From Rhizocola hellebori (GTDB lineage Bacteria; Actinomycetota; Actinomycetes; Mycobacteriales; Micromonosporaceae): DNA of 64,000 nucleotides. The position numbers were made by a program, and so were the translations under genes. The DNA lies in NCBI RefSeq assembly GCF_016862955.1, contig NZ_BONY01000005.1, positions 62,001 through 126,000 on the forward strand, given 5' to 3'. Below the pieces are notes generated by a model. That model ran no database searches. It was not told where the DNA came from and was given only the letters and a program-made list of their open reading frames with translations. How positions within the stretch are numbered: position 1 is the stretch's first letter; each line of letters starts with the position of its first letter. This document shows positions 27,481 to 37,439 of this stretch, in pieces.

Positions 27481-27646
27481 GTAGAACATTTCACCGCCAG
27501 AAACGGCGATGCATTCGGTCGTTGACCCTTGGTGATGATTGATTTTGTAGAGCGTTCTCCAATATTGGACGTCGCAAGAAGTAGGTGTCAAGGGCATGCT
27601 GGCCCACCTCTGGCTACGTACACTGAGCGAACGTATTTCGTTCTAC
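27481..27646. promoter_or_regulatory. Three LacI-type operator candidates in the divergent promoter region
   Basis: GTAGAACATTTC (27481-27492), GTAGAGCGTTCT (27547-27558) and, on the other strand, GTAGAACGAAAT (27646-27635) share a GTAGARC core. The middle one is a near palindrome centred on CG (AGAGCGTTCT), the usual shape of LacI/GalR operators. They lie between the binding-protein gene and the LacI gene, so one repressor could control both directions. Confidence 0.5.
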
Positions 27647-27675
27647 TAAGGTCGGTCCACCAGAGGAGCTGCTCA

Positions 27676-28704
27676 GTGACAGCACCACGCCGAGTCACCA
27701 TCGCCGATGTCGCGGAGAAGGCCAACGTCTCCACCGCTGCGGTGTCGAAGGTGCTGCGTAAGGCGTACGGCGTGAGCCCGGCCATGGACGAGCGGGTGCG
27801 CGCGGCGATGGCGGAGCTCGGATACCGGCCGCACACCGCCGCGCGCGGCATGCGGGGGCAGACCTACACGATCGGGATGATGCTGCCCGATATCCGCAAT
27901 CCGTTCTTCCACGAGATTCTGGAAGGTCTGTCCAAACAGCTCGATGGCACCGACTACCAGGTGCTGATCGGCCCCGGCGGCAGCGAGTCGGCCTCGCAGG
28001 CGCACATCATGAACGCGATGATCGATCGGCGGATGGATGCGCTGATTCTGGTGGCGCCGCTGGGCAATCGGCGGGATCTGGAGGAAACCGCCAAATCCGT
28101 GCCGATGGTGGTGATCGGGCGGCACGACCGGTCCCCAGACTACGACGCGGTGGTCGACGATGATCTCATGGGCGCCGCGCTCGTCGTGGATCACCTTGTC
28201 GAGCTTGGCCATCGGCGCATCGCGCACATCGAGCACAAGATTACCGGCCGCAACCACCCCACCACCCTGCCGCAGTCGGTACGGGCCGAAGGCTACCGCC
28301 AGGCCATGAAGCGCAACGATCTCGGCAGCGAAATCGACATCGTGGCGAGCACCTACTCCGAAGAGGGCGGCTACCTGGCGGCCCGCGAGCTGCTCGCCCG
28401 CGCGGTGCGGCCCACGGCCATCTTCGCGGGCGCGGACGTGGCGGCTATCGGTGTGTTCAATGCGGTGTACGAGGCCGGGCTTCGCGTGCCGCAGGACGTT
28501 TCGATCGTCGGCTACGACAACACGTCCTTCGCCGCGCTGGGCCCCATCTCGCTCACCAGCGTCGATCAGGACGGCCACGCCATGGGCACCAACGCCGCCC
28601 GGCTCGTGCTGGAACGCATCGAGTCCAAGCGCACCCGCTCGGTGCTGCTGTCCACGTCGCCGACCCTGATCCGCCGCCGCAGCACCGCCCCGCCACCCGC
28701 ATAG
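27676..28704 (+). CDS. LacI-family transcriptional regulator
   Basis: A 342-residue LacI/GalR repressor. The helix-turn-helix is at the extreme N-terminus (VTIADVAEKANVSTAAVSKVL), the hinge helix is in TAARGMRGQ, and the periplasmic-binding-like sensor domain runs from about residue 60 to 330 (IGMMLPDIRNPFFHEILEGL, DALILVAPLG, FAGADVAAIGVFNAV). GTG 27676 follows GAGGAG at seven bases and gives the standard start. It is divergent from the sugar importer/alpha-L-rhamnosidase operon and probably represses it until a rhamnoside ligand binds. Confidence 0.93.
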   Translation: MTAPRRVTIADVAEKANVSTAAVSKVLRKAYGVSPAMDERVRAAMAELGYRPHTAARGMRGQTYTIGMMLPDIRNPFFHEILEGLSKQLDGTDYQVLIGPGGSESASQAHIMNAMIDRRMDALILVAPLGNRRDLEETAKSVPMVVIGRHDRSPDYDAVVDDDLMGAALVVDHLVELGHRRIAHIEHKITGRNHPTTLPQSVRAEGYRQAMKRNDLGSEIDIVASTYSEEGGYLAARELLARAVRPTAIFAGADVAAIGVFNAVYEAGLRVPQDVSIVGYDNTSFAALGPISLTSVDQDGHAMGTNAARLVLERIESKRTRSVLLSTSPTLIRRRSTAPPPA

Positions 28705-28708
28705 GGAT

Positions 28709-29302
28709 CTAAGCTTGGCCTACCGGGTAGCGCAGATGCGTGACGCCCATCCCGGCGACCACCGTCGGGTTGCCGAGGACCACGGGCGCGTTGCGGGCCA
28801 GGCCGAACAGCGGGATGCCGGATCCGAGCAGGAGCGGGACGAGATCGACGTGTATCTCGTCCAGGAGCCCGGCGTCGAGTAGCTGGCGGATGGTGTCGCC
28901 GCCGTGAACGCCCACCGCGCGATCTCCGGCAGCCGCGGAAGCTTGGGCCACAGCGCTTTCGAGCCCGTCGGTGACAAAGTGGACGGTCGAGTCGGGCCGG
29001 GGCCATCCCTGCGGCACCTCGTGGGTGAGGACGAATGCCGGAACTCCCCACGGGTGCCGGCCTTCCCAGCCGCCGGCCTTCTCGAAGGTACGGCGGCCGG
29101 TGAGCCACGCGCCGACCTCGCCCATGAGACCGCGCAGATGCGCCGCGCTGGGGGCGGAGACGTGAAACGTCCACTCCGGCGCAGCGGTGGGAACGTCGAC
29201 GTCGCCCGCCATGTACCAGTCGAAGACTTCCGCGACACCGTCGCTTTGGTCGGCGACGTAGCCGTCGAGCGACATCGACATGATTGCGATGACCTTTGCC
29301 AT
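28709..29302 (-). CDS. Dihydrofolate-reductase-like (RibD C-terminal domain) protein
   Basis: A 197-residue single-domain reductase of the RibD_C/DHFR fold. It starts MAKVIAIMSMSLDGYVADQSD, and has the NADPH-binding segment HGGDTIRQLLDAGLLDEIHVDLVPLLLG (HGGDTIRQLL then DEIHVDLVPLLLG) and the end region LGNPTVVAGMGVTHLRY. These standalone proteins are common in actinomycetes; most have unknown substrates, and neither folate nor riboflavin reduction should be assumed. It ends four bases after the convergent LacI gene stop. It is apparently monocistronic. Confidence 0.85.
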   Translation of the reverse strand: MAKVIAIMSMSLDGYVADQSDGVAEVFDWYMAGDVDVPTAAPEWTFHVSAPSAAHLRGLMGEVGAWLTGRRTFEKAGGWEGRHPWGVPAFVLTHEVPQGWPRPDSTVHFVTDGLESAVAQASAAAGDRAVGVHGGDTIRQLLDAGLLDEIHVDLVPLLLGSGIPLFGLARNAPVVLGNPTVVAGMGVTHLRYPVGQA

Positions 29303-29401
29303 GGTCGTGTCCTCATCTCTTACCGCGTGGCCGCTTTGGGCCGCGTCTGACCGTGCTACGAACGCGGTCGCCCAGATCCGACACACTCCGCCGAGATTCC
29401 G

Positions 29402-29767
29402 TTATGGCATCGGGGCGCGGCCGAGTGCCGCCTCGACGATCCGGATCGCCTCGGTGGGATCGATGCCGACGCTGGCGATGACCGCCGCGTAGTCGCTGGC
29501 GGCGCGGTGGGCTTGCTCGAGGGCCTGCTCGCCGGCGGCTGAGACGAACGATCCGGCCCGCCCGCGGGTCTCGATCAGCCCGGCCTCCTCCAGCTCCCGG
29601 TAGGCCCGGCCGACCGTGTTCACGGCGAGGCCAAGGTCGGCCGCGAGCCGGCGGATCGTCGGCAGTCTCGTGCCGACGGCCAGCGAGCGGTCCTGGATCT
29701 GCTTGGCTAGCTGAGCCCGGAGCTGTTCGTACGGCGGGGTCGGCGAGCCCGCGTCGATGACGATCAT
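29402..29767 (-). CDS. GntR-family regulator, YtrA subfamily
   Basis: A 121-residue short GntR regulator. The winged helix occupies about residues 10-75: PPYEQLRAQLAKQIQDRSL, LPTIRRLAADLGLAVNTVGRAYRELEEAGLI in two blocks, and TRGRAGSFV. Only a short helical tail follows instead of a ligand domain, which defines the YtrA type. Its ATG overlaps the stop of the upstream membrane-protein gene by ATGA, so the regulator and membrane protein are made together. YtrA-type proteins normally repress their own operon encoding membrane or ABC components. Confidence 0.9.
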   Translation of the reverse strand: MIVIDAGSPTPPYEQLRAQLAKQIQDRSLAVGTRLPTIRRLAADLGLAVNTVGRAYRELEEAGLIETRGRAGSFVSAAGEQALEQAHRAASDYAAVIASVGIDPTEAIRIVEAALGRAPMP

Positions 29768-30549
29768 CGGGTGGCCATGGCCTGTCGTGCCGCCGTCGCG
29801 ACAGCCTTGGTCCGGAACTGGATCAGCGCTAAGGCGATGACACCCGCCACCACGAGGGCGATCGAAACCGCGTTCCACCAGCCGAGCTCTTCGCCGTACA
29901 AGAAGATGGCAGGCAGCGTCCACACCAGGCTGGGGGTGACGAGGGCGCGGGCGTCCTCAACCCGCATGATGACATCGGCCGTTAGCGATGTTTCGTCCTC
30001 CGCCACGGCCGGGCTCACCAGCACCTGGCGCAGCTGCATGACGACTCCGATGCCGGCGCCGGCCAGGCTGATCAGCACGATGATCGCTCCGCTGCGCAAC
30101 TGGGAGTCCGAGATCGGCAGCACGCTCAACGCGAGCAGCAATGCGCCGGTGAAGGTGGCCACCGCGAACGCGGCGTGCGGCCGGCCCAGCACCGCCGGCC
30201 AGCCGAGCTCGACCGGATGCGCCACCCGCCGCGACAGTTGCGCGCCCGCCTGCCGGTCGGCGCGCCGCACCCACCAGCCGAGCCGCCACTGCGCCACCAG
30301 CAGCCCGGCCACCAAGCCCGTCAGCACCAGCAGCGGCCACCAGGAGGAGGTGACGTCGTTGGCCCGCCCCAATGTCAAGGCGCGGGTGAGCGCCGCGCCC
30401 ATCAGGAATGCGGCCAGCAGGATGCTGTCGGCAAGCTTGGCCCGACGCCGCACCGCCAGCCGCGCCGCGAGCAGCGGCGTCGGCTCGGCGTCGGTCAAGC
30501 CGTGCTGGGCCAGCCACAGTCTGGCCTGCGTGGAATCTGCCTGGCGCAT
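29764..30549 (-). CDS. Membrane protein paired with YtrA-type regulator
   Basis: A 261-residue protein. A soluble N-terminal segment (MRQADSTQARLWLAQHGL) leads to about six transmembrane helices: ADSILLAAFLMGAALTR, WWPLLVLTGLVAGLLVAQW, HAAFAVATFTGALLLALSVL, GAIIVLISLAGAGIGVVM, LVWTLPAIFLYGEEL and NAVSIALVVAGVIALALI. GGAGG precedes the ATG. No transport family is recognised with confidence. It is the first gene of a two-gene operon with the GntR regulator. Confidence 0.8.
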   Translation of the reverse strand: MRQADSTQARLWLAQHGLTDAEPTPLLAARLAVRRRAKLADSILLAAFLMGAALTRALTLGRANDVTSSWWPLLVLTGLVAGLLVAQWRLGWWVRRADRQAGAQLSRRVAHPVELGWPAVLGRPHAAFAVATFTGALLLALSVLPISDSQLRSGAIIVLISLAGAGIGVVMQLRQVLVSPAVAEDETSLTADVIMRVEDARALVTPSLVWTLPAIFLYGEELGWWNAVSIALVVAGVIALALIQFRTKAVATAARQAMATR

Positions 30550-30738
30550 GTCATGGCCTCCGATTGTCGCAAGTCTTGTCTCAATACGATGAGTCAAAGC
30601 GTGCGACAATGTCAACCCCCGGTGACGCCCATGTAGCGGGCGTCGTCCACCTGTGCTCCTCAGCGTCAATCCCGATGCGGCATCATCCATCGGCTGAGGG
30701 CAGCCGACAAGCCGATCCGGATGCGATGCTATTTACTG

Positions 30739-31209
30739 ATGAGAATATTTAGGCGAATCCGCAATCTGGCCATCCTGGAGCTGGTCAACATCCCGCTGTG
30801 GGCCTTGGTGTGGTTCGGTGTGGTGGGTTTGCCGGCGACCGCGGCCAACCTGGTGGGGTTCGCCGCGTTCGCTTTGCTGCTGGTGCAAGGCGGGGTGTAC
30901 TGGCTGCTCAAGCTGGCTCAGCTGCGCGCTCGCCGCAGAAGCCTGGCAGGAGCCGAGGTCTTTCGCATGCTGCGGATCGCGAACGTGCCGCTGCTTGCCG
31001 CCGCGCTCGCCTTCACCGGCTACGCCGTGGTGGCCGAGCCTGGCCGCGGGTCGTGGCTGGGGGCCGGACTGGCAGCTTTGGCCGTGCTGGAGCATGTCAA
31101 CTATTTCCACATTCAGCTCATGCACGACACGCTTGCAGATATGCGCCGCTTTGGCACACGCGGGCTACGCCGGTCGCATCTGGCCCGCGACTTGGCTCAG
31201 ATCACTTAA
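30739..31209 (+). CDS. Small membrane protein of unknown function
   Basis: A 156-residue protein with about four predicted membrane helices (LELVNIPLWALVWFGVVG, NLVGFAAFALLLVQGGVYWL, ANVPLLAAALAFTGYAVV, WLGAGLAALAVLEHVNYF) and a basic C-terminus (RRFGTRGLRRSHLARDL). I prefer ATG 30739 (MRIFRRIRN, a cytoplasmic positive start) over ATG 30721; neither has a clear ribosome site. The charged pair EH...H in LEHVNYFHIQLMHD is notable, but no family is recognised. It may be in one transcript with the following hydroxylase, although an inverted repeat separates them. Confidence 0.65.
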   Translation: MRIFRRIRNLAILELVNIPLWALVWFGVVGLPATAANLVGFAAFALLLVQGGVYWLLKLAQLRARRRSLAGAEVFRMLRIANVPLLAAALAFTGYAVVAEPGRGSWLGAGLAALAVLEHVNYFHIQLMHDTLADMRRFGTRGLRRSHLARDLAQIT

Positions 31210-31218
31210 ATCATTGGC

Positions 31219-31238
31219 CGATCAGTGAATTCTGATCG
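31219..31238. promoter_or_regulatory. Inverted repeat upstream of the pobA-like gene
   Basis: CGATCAG (31219-31225) and CTGATCG (31232-31238) form a 7-bp inverted repeat with a 6-base AT-rich centre, ending 47 bases before ATG 31286. The size suits an operator for a dimeric regulator. A weak terminator for the upstream gene is the alternative. Confidence 0.4.
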
Positions 31239-31285
31239 CGCGCGGGGCCGGATTACAGTGATGCGCAGCGATGGGAGGGCCGGAA

Positions 31286-32446
31286 ATGACGGTGGCGATC
31301 GTTGGTGCGGGCGCTTCTGGGCTCACGCTGGCGGCGTTGTTGCAGCGGGCCGGGGTGAGTTTTGTCGTGCTGGAGGTTCGCAGCCGGTCCTATGTGGAGG
31401 AACGGCAGCGCGCTGGGGTGCTTGACTATTCTGCGGGCCAGGTTTACGTGAAGGCGGGTCTGGAGGAGGCGATTCTTGGTGGCGTGCCACTCGATGACCT
31501 GCTGGAGATCCGCTATGAGGGGTCTGCGCGATTTCTCAACGTCGCGCAGCTGGCCGGTGGCCAGCACAGTTACGTTGTGCCGCAACAGCTTCTGGTGCGA
31601 CGCCTGATCGCGATGCTCGTGGACAGCGGCGCCGACATTCGCTTCGGCGTCAGCGGGGTGGAGTTGCACGGCATCGACCAGAGTCGTCCTCGCGTGACCT
31701 ACCTGGACGAGCACGGGGTGCCAGGCGAAATTGAGTGCGACTTCGTGGCCGGTTGCGATGGCTTCCATGGCGTGAGCCGCACCAGTATCCCGCAAGAGGC
31801 GCTCACCACTTACACCTTTGAGCACGACATCGGCTGGTTCACCGTGCTCGCCGACTCGCCTGCGCCCAAGCATGCGCTGCTGGCCATCAGCAGCCACGGG
31901 TTCGCCGCCCAATTCGCCCGGGGGCCCAAGGCAAGCCGGTTCTACCTCCAGCATCGCCCCGACGCGAAGGACAGGCTCGAAGACGATGAGTGGATCTGGA
32001 CCCAGCTGCGGCTGCGGCTGGGTGACGACGGGCTCCCCGCGGGAGCGATCACCTCCAGGGACCACGTCGAGATGCGCAGCTTCGTGGTCGAGCCGATTTC
32101 GTACGGTCGGCTGTTCCTGGTCGGGGACGCGGCCCACATCATCACCCCTATGGGCGCCAAGGGAATGAACCTGGCGGTGGTCGAGGCAGCGGCGCTCGCC
32201 GAGGCGCTGGTGGCCGCTCAGCAAGGCGACAGCGGCAGACTGGCCTCCTATTCAGCGACGTGTCTACATCGGACCTGGAACTATCAGGAGTTCTCCCGCT
32301 GGATGACAGAAATGGTCCACGACGCGGGAGATGATTCCCTGGCCGGGCCGTTCCGGCGTCAGCTGGCCAAAGCCAGGCTCGATCGCCTTTTCACCTCACC
32401 GCCCGCAGCCGCGGCATTCGCGGACTTGATGGCGGGCATCAGCTAG
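31286..32446 (+). CDS. pobA: 4-hydroxybenzoate 3-monooxygenase-like flavoprotein
   Basis: A 386-residue class A flavin monooxygenase, the usual PobA length (about 390). FAD Rossmann motif GAGASGLTLAALL is at residue 6. The RAGVLD segment near residue 44 corresponds to the PobA RAGVLE region, DFVAGCDGFHGVSR is the DG motif, and GDAAHIITPMGAKGMNLA is the second FAD site. Known PobA enzymes convert 4-hydroxybenzoate to protocatechuate with NAD(P)H and oxygen. No protocatechuate dioxygenase gene is in the window. GGAGG at 31273 is well spaced for ATG 31286. Its end overlaps the convergent TetR gene by four bases. Confidence 0.85.
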   Translation: MTVAIVGAGASGLTLAALLQRAGVSFVVLEVRSRSYVEERQRAGVLDYSAGQVYVKAGLEEAILGGVPLDDLLEIRYEGSARFLNVAQLAGGQHSYVVPQQLLVRRLIAMLVDSGADIRFGVSGVELHGIDQSRPRVTYLDEHGVPGEIECDFVAGCDGFHGVSRTSIPQEALTTYTFEHDIGWFTVLADSPAPKHALLAISSHGFAAQFARGPKASRFYLQHRPDAKDRLEDDEWIWTQLRLRLGDDGLPAGAITSRDHVEMRSFVVEPISYGRLFLVGDAAHIITPMGAKGMNLAVVEAAALAEALVAAQQGDSGRLASYSATCLHRTWNYQEFSRWMTEMVHDAGDDSLAGPFRRQLAKARLDRLFTSPPAAAAFADLMAGIS

Positions 32447-33096
32447 CGCTTGGTGGTGCGGACGTCGACGACACGAAAGGCGATATCGGTGTACCGGTCG
32501 ACGAGGTCGGCCACGGTGATCTCGCCGTCCGGGTTGTACCACTGGGCGATCGCGTTGCACGCCGCGATGACGGTGCGCCGGGCGTCGTCCGGGTGAGCGC
32601 AGCGAAATGCCTTGCGCTGCACGCCATCGTCGATGACATCGGCCCACATCTTGGTCGCCTCGCGGGCATGTGACGCCATGCGCTTGATGCTCTCGGGCTC
32701 CAGGTTGCGCGATTCGCGCGCGACGATGCTGCTTTCCAGGCGGCGCTCGACGCGATATTCGACAGTCGCGCGAACCAGAGCGCGCAGCCGGTCGACCGGC
32801 TTGTCGCCGACCGCGGCCAGTGCCCGCTCACAGCGCGCGTGGTAGTCGACGTCGGCTTCTTCGATGAGCGCGGCGAGCAGCTCCTGCTTGCTGGAGTACC
32901 AGTAGTACAGCGCGGAAAGGCTCAGCCCGGCGTGCTTGGCGATGTCGCGTATCGAGGTCCCGTGGTAGCCGCGTTCGGCGAAGATCTCCCGCGCCGCGTT
33001 GGTGACGGCTTCCTGGCCCGCGCCGCGAGCGGGCGGGGGAGTGTCGCTCGCGCGCGCGGCGATTCTCCTTGGCGGGCGGTCCGATGCGATGGCCAT
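32443..33096 (-). CDS. TetR-family regulator of acyl-CoA catabolism (probable)
   Basis: A 217-residue TetR protein. After a disordered Arg/Pro-rich start, the helix-turn-helix is at about residues 28-75 (VTNAAREIFAERGYHGTSIRD, IAKHAGLSLSALYYWYSSKQELL in part). The ligand domain ends at ITVADLVDRYTDIAFRVVDV. It diverges from an acyl-CoA dehydrogenase operon, and the shared promoter has two AACGATnGATCG palindromes. The likely ligand is an acyl-CoA, as for KstR2- or FadR-type TetR proteins (inference). ATG 33096 is the first plausible start; a later start would cut the disordered tail only. Confidence 0.9.
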   Translation of the reverse strand: MAIASDRPPRRIAARASDTPPPARGAGQEAVTNAAREIFAERGYHGTSIRDIAKHAGLSLSALYYWYSSKQELLAALIEEADVDYHARCERALAAVGDKPVDRLRALVRATVEYRVERRLESSIVARESRNLEPESIKRMASHAREATKMWADVIDDGVQRKAFRCAHPDDARRTVIAACNAIAQWYNPDGEITVADLVDRYTDIAFRVVDVRTTKR

Positions 33097-33107
33097 CGGC
33101 TCAGCTT

Positions 33108-33188
33108 AACGATTGATCGCTCATCGAGGCACCCGGCCGCCGTTGACGCGAGCTCCCCGCGCTCGTAACATCTGAACGATCGATCGTT
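33108..33188. promoter_or_regulatory. Two TetR operator candidates between tetR and the acyl-CoA dehydrogenase gene
   Basis: AACGATCGATCGTT at 33175-33188 is a perfect 14-bp palindrome, 20 bases before the dehydrogenase ATG. AACGATTGATCGCT at 33108-33121 differs at two positions and lies 11 bases before the tetR start. A repressor bound to both would shut off each direction. Confidence 0.6.
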
Positions 33189-33208
33189 TAGCTACGAGAG
33201 GCGCGGAA

Positions 33209-34492
33209 ATGACGTGGGACTTCTCGACCGAGCCGGAGTTCGAGGAGAAACTCGAATGGATGCGCGGCTTCGTGCGCGACGAGATCATGCCGCTGGAGAC
33301 GCTTGACCTCGATCCCACCGCGTTCGACCGGGCGATCGCGCCGCTGAAGGAAGAGGTGAAGGCGCGCGGGCTGTGGGCGGCGCACCTTCCGCCCGAGCTG
33401 GGTGGCAGCGGGTTCGGGCAGGTCAAGCTCGGTCTGATGCACGAGATTATCGGGCAGTGCAGTCTGGCCCCGCCGGTTTTCGGCAACCAGGCCCCCGATT
33501 CGGGCAACGCCGAGCTGCTGGCGCTGGCGGCCGATGCGCACCAGCGGAAGCGGTGGCTGGAGCCACTACTCGACGGGCGCCTGCGCAGCGGGTTCTCGAT
33601 GACCGAGCCGGGAGCGGGGGCCGACCCTACGCTGCTGACCACGACCGCTGTCCGGGCCGGTGGCGACTACGTGATCAACGGGCACAAGTGGTTTACCACC
33701 AACGGTTCTGTGGCGGATTTCCTCATTGTCATGGCCGTGACCGATCCTGACGCGCCACCCAGGCGGCGCGCGACGATGTTCGTGGTGCCGGCGGACACCC
33801 CCGGTGTCGACATCGTGCGGGATGTGCCCAATATGGCCGATCCGCAGGCGTCCGGGCATCACGGCGGTCACGCGGAAATCATCTATCACGATGTCCGGGT
33901 ACCGGTGGACCACCGCCTCGGCGAGGAGGGCGATGGCTTCGTGCTGGCGCAGAAACGCCTCGGACCGGGCCGCATCCACCACGCGATGCGCTGGCTCGGC
34001 CAGAGCAAGCGGGCATTCGACATGATGTGCGAGCGCGCCGTGTCGCGCTATGCCCACGGTTCGGTGCTGGCCGACAAACAGCTGGTGCAGGACTGGATCG
34101 CGATGTCGGCGGCCGAGATGACGGCGGCGCGCCTGATGACTCTGCAAGCGGCGTGGAAGATGGACCGGGGCGGCACCGCCGCCGCGCTCACCGACATCTC
34201 GATGATCAAATATTACGGCGCAAGCGTGCTGTACAACGTGATCGATCGCGCGATCCAGGTGCACGGCTCGCTGGGTTACACCACCGATCTGCCGCTGGAG
34301 TACATGTACCGCGACGCCCGCGCCGCGCGCATTCTGGACGGGCCCGACGAGGTGCACAAGGTGACAGTCGCCCGCCGGATTCTCAAGGGCTACCAGCCCC
34401 GCGAGGTTCCCTCCGAGCACGTCCCGACCCGCCGCGCCGCGGCGTTGGAGCGGTTCGCGTGGCTGCTGGACGCGGCCACCGCGAACAGCTGA
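33209..34492 (+). CDS. Acyl-CoA dehydrogenase, ACAD10/11-like
   Basis: A 427-residue flavoprotein of the acyl-CoA dehydrogenase fold: FAD/substrate motifs FSMTEPGAGADPTLL and FTTNGSVADFLIV, the long central insertion typical of ACAD10/11-type enzymes (NMADPQASGHHGGHAEI), and the C-terminal QVHGSLGYTTDLPLEYMYRD plus RILDGPDEVHKVTVARR. It starts 20 bases after the palindromic operator. The next gene encodes an aminoglycoside-phosphotransferase-like kinase, the other half of human ACAD10/11 and of bacterial LvaA/LvaC pairs that isomerise 4-hydroxyacyl-CoA through a phosphorylated intermediate. That role is inferred from the pairing. Confidence 0.9.
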   Translation: MTWDFSTEPEFEEKLEWMRGFVRDEIMPLETLDLDPTAFDRAIAPLKEEVKARGLWAAHLPPELGGSGFGQVKLGLMHEIIGQCSLAPPVFGNQAPDSGNAELLALAADAHQRKRWLEPLLDGRLRSGFSMTEPGAGADPTLLTTTAVRAGGDYVINGHKWFTTNGSVADFLIVMAVTDPDAPPRRRATMFVVPADTPGVDIVRDVPNMADPQASGHHGGHAEIIYHDVRVPVDHRLGEEGDGFVLAQKRLGPGRIHHAMRWLGQSKRAFDMMCERAVSRYAHGSVLADKQLVQDWIAMSAAEMTAARLMTLQAAWKMDRGGTAAALTDISMIKYYGASVLYNVIDRAIQVHGSLGYTTDLPLEYMYRDARAARILDGPDEVHKVTVARRILKGYQPREVPSEHVPTRRAAALERFAWLLDAATANS

Positions 34493-34510
34493 TCGGCGAG
34501 AGGCGGACAC

Positions 34511-35536
34511 ATGGTGGTCGACGGCTTGAATCTGCCCGGGCTGCAGGAGTACTTCGGCCGTGAGGTCCCCGAGGTCGCCGGGCCGTTGGCGGCGCAGCTG
34601 ATCCACGGCGGGCGCTCAAACCTGACCTACCTGCTGACCGACGGCGTGCGCCGATGGGTGTTGCGCCGGCCGCCGCTGGGCGGGCTGACGCCGTCGGCGC
34701 ACGACATGACCCGCGAATTCCGGGTCATTGATGCCTTGCGAGACTCGGGTGTGCCGGTGGCGCATGCCGTGGCGCTGTGCGAGGACACCGCCGTGATCGG
34801 TGCGCCGTTCTCCGTGATGTCGTATGTGGACGGTGTGGTGCTGCGCGGCTTGGCCGATCTGGAACCTGTACCCCAGACCCAGCTTGACGCCTGCGCCCAC
34901 GCGCTGATGGTGACGCTCGCCAAGCTGCATAGGGTGTCTCCCTCCGACGTCGGGCTCGCCGGGTTCGGCCGGCCCGAGGGCTACCTGGGCAGGCAGGTGC
35001 GCCGCTGGGCCGACCAGTGGTCGCGCATCGCCACCAGGGATCTGCCCGACATCGAGCGGCTGCGTGACGCTCTGGCCGACGCCACGCCGCCCGAGTCGGG
35101 CTCGGTCATCGTGCACGGGGATTTCCGCCTCGACAACGCCATCCTCTGCGCCGACCGGCTCGCGGAAGTGCGCGCGATCGTCGACTGGGAGATGTCCACG
35201 CTCGGCGATCCGCTGGCGGACGTGGGACTGGCGCTCGTCTACCGCGACCCCGCCTTCGCCCCTGTGCTGCCGGGCGCGGCCGCCTGCACCAGCGACCGGA
35301 TGCCCGGCCGCGATGCGATGTCGCAGTCCTACGCCAGCGCGTCAGGGCGGGATCTGTCCAATCTGGACTTCTACCTCGCCTTGGGGTACTTCAAAATCGC
35401 CGTGATCGCCGAGGGAATCCACGCCCGCCATCGCTCGGGCGAAACAGTCGGCGAGGGCTTCGAGACAGTCGGCTCGGCGGTGCCGGAGCTTGCCGCTGCG
35501 GGCTTGCGTGCCCTCAACGACCGATCTACTAAGTAG
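34511..35536 (+). CDS. Phosphotransferase (APH/ACAD10-N type)
   Basis: A 341-residue kinase-like protein. N-lobe with IHGGRSNLTYLLTDGVRRWVLR-type segment (GGRSNLTYLL, WVLRRPP), then the catalytic loop VIVHGDFRLDN near residue 200 and the metal-binding VDWEMSTLGDPLADVG. These are the motifs of aminoglycoside-phosphotransferase-like kinases in the acyl-CoA branch. It begins 18 bases after the acyl-CoA dehydrogenase gene and is followed by a nitronate monooxygenase gene in the same operon. By analogy with LvaA it may phosphorylate hydroxyacyl-CoA rather than an antibiotic (inference from context). Confidence 0.9.
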   Translation: MVVDGLNLPGLQEYFGREVPEVAGPLAAQLIHGGRSNLTYLLTDGVRRWVLRRPPLGGLTPSAHDMTREFRVIDALRDSGVPVAHAVALCEDTAVIGAPFSVMSYVDGVVLRGLADLEPVPQTQLDACAHALMVTLAKLHRVSPSDVGLAGFGRPEGYLGRQVRRWADQWSRIATRDLPDIERLRDALADATPPESGSVIVHGDFRLDNAILCADRLAEVRAIVDWEMSTLGDPLADVGLALVYRDPAFAPVLPGAAACTSDRMPGRDAMSQSYASASGRDLSNLDFYLALGYFKIAVIAEGIHARHRSGETVGEGFETVGSAVPELAAAGLRALNDRSTK

Positions 35537-37431
<1,895 letters not shown>

Positions 37432-37439
37432 CGCAGCGG

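Noticed and set aside
31286-32446. Complete protocatechuate pathway next to pobA
   Set aside because: Only the hydroxylase is present; no pcaGH, pcaB or related genes appear in the window, so the pathway cannot be claimed.
34511-35536. Aminoglycoside resistance gene
   Set aside because: The phosphotransferase motifs are shared with the ACAD10/11-type kinases, and the gene is within an acyl-CoA operon, so antibiotic modification is unlikely.
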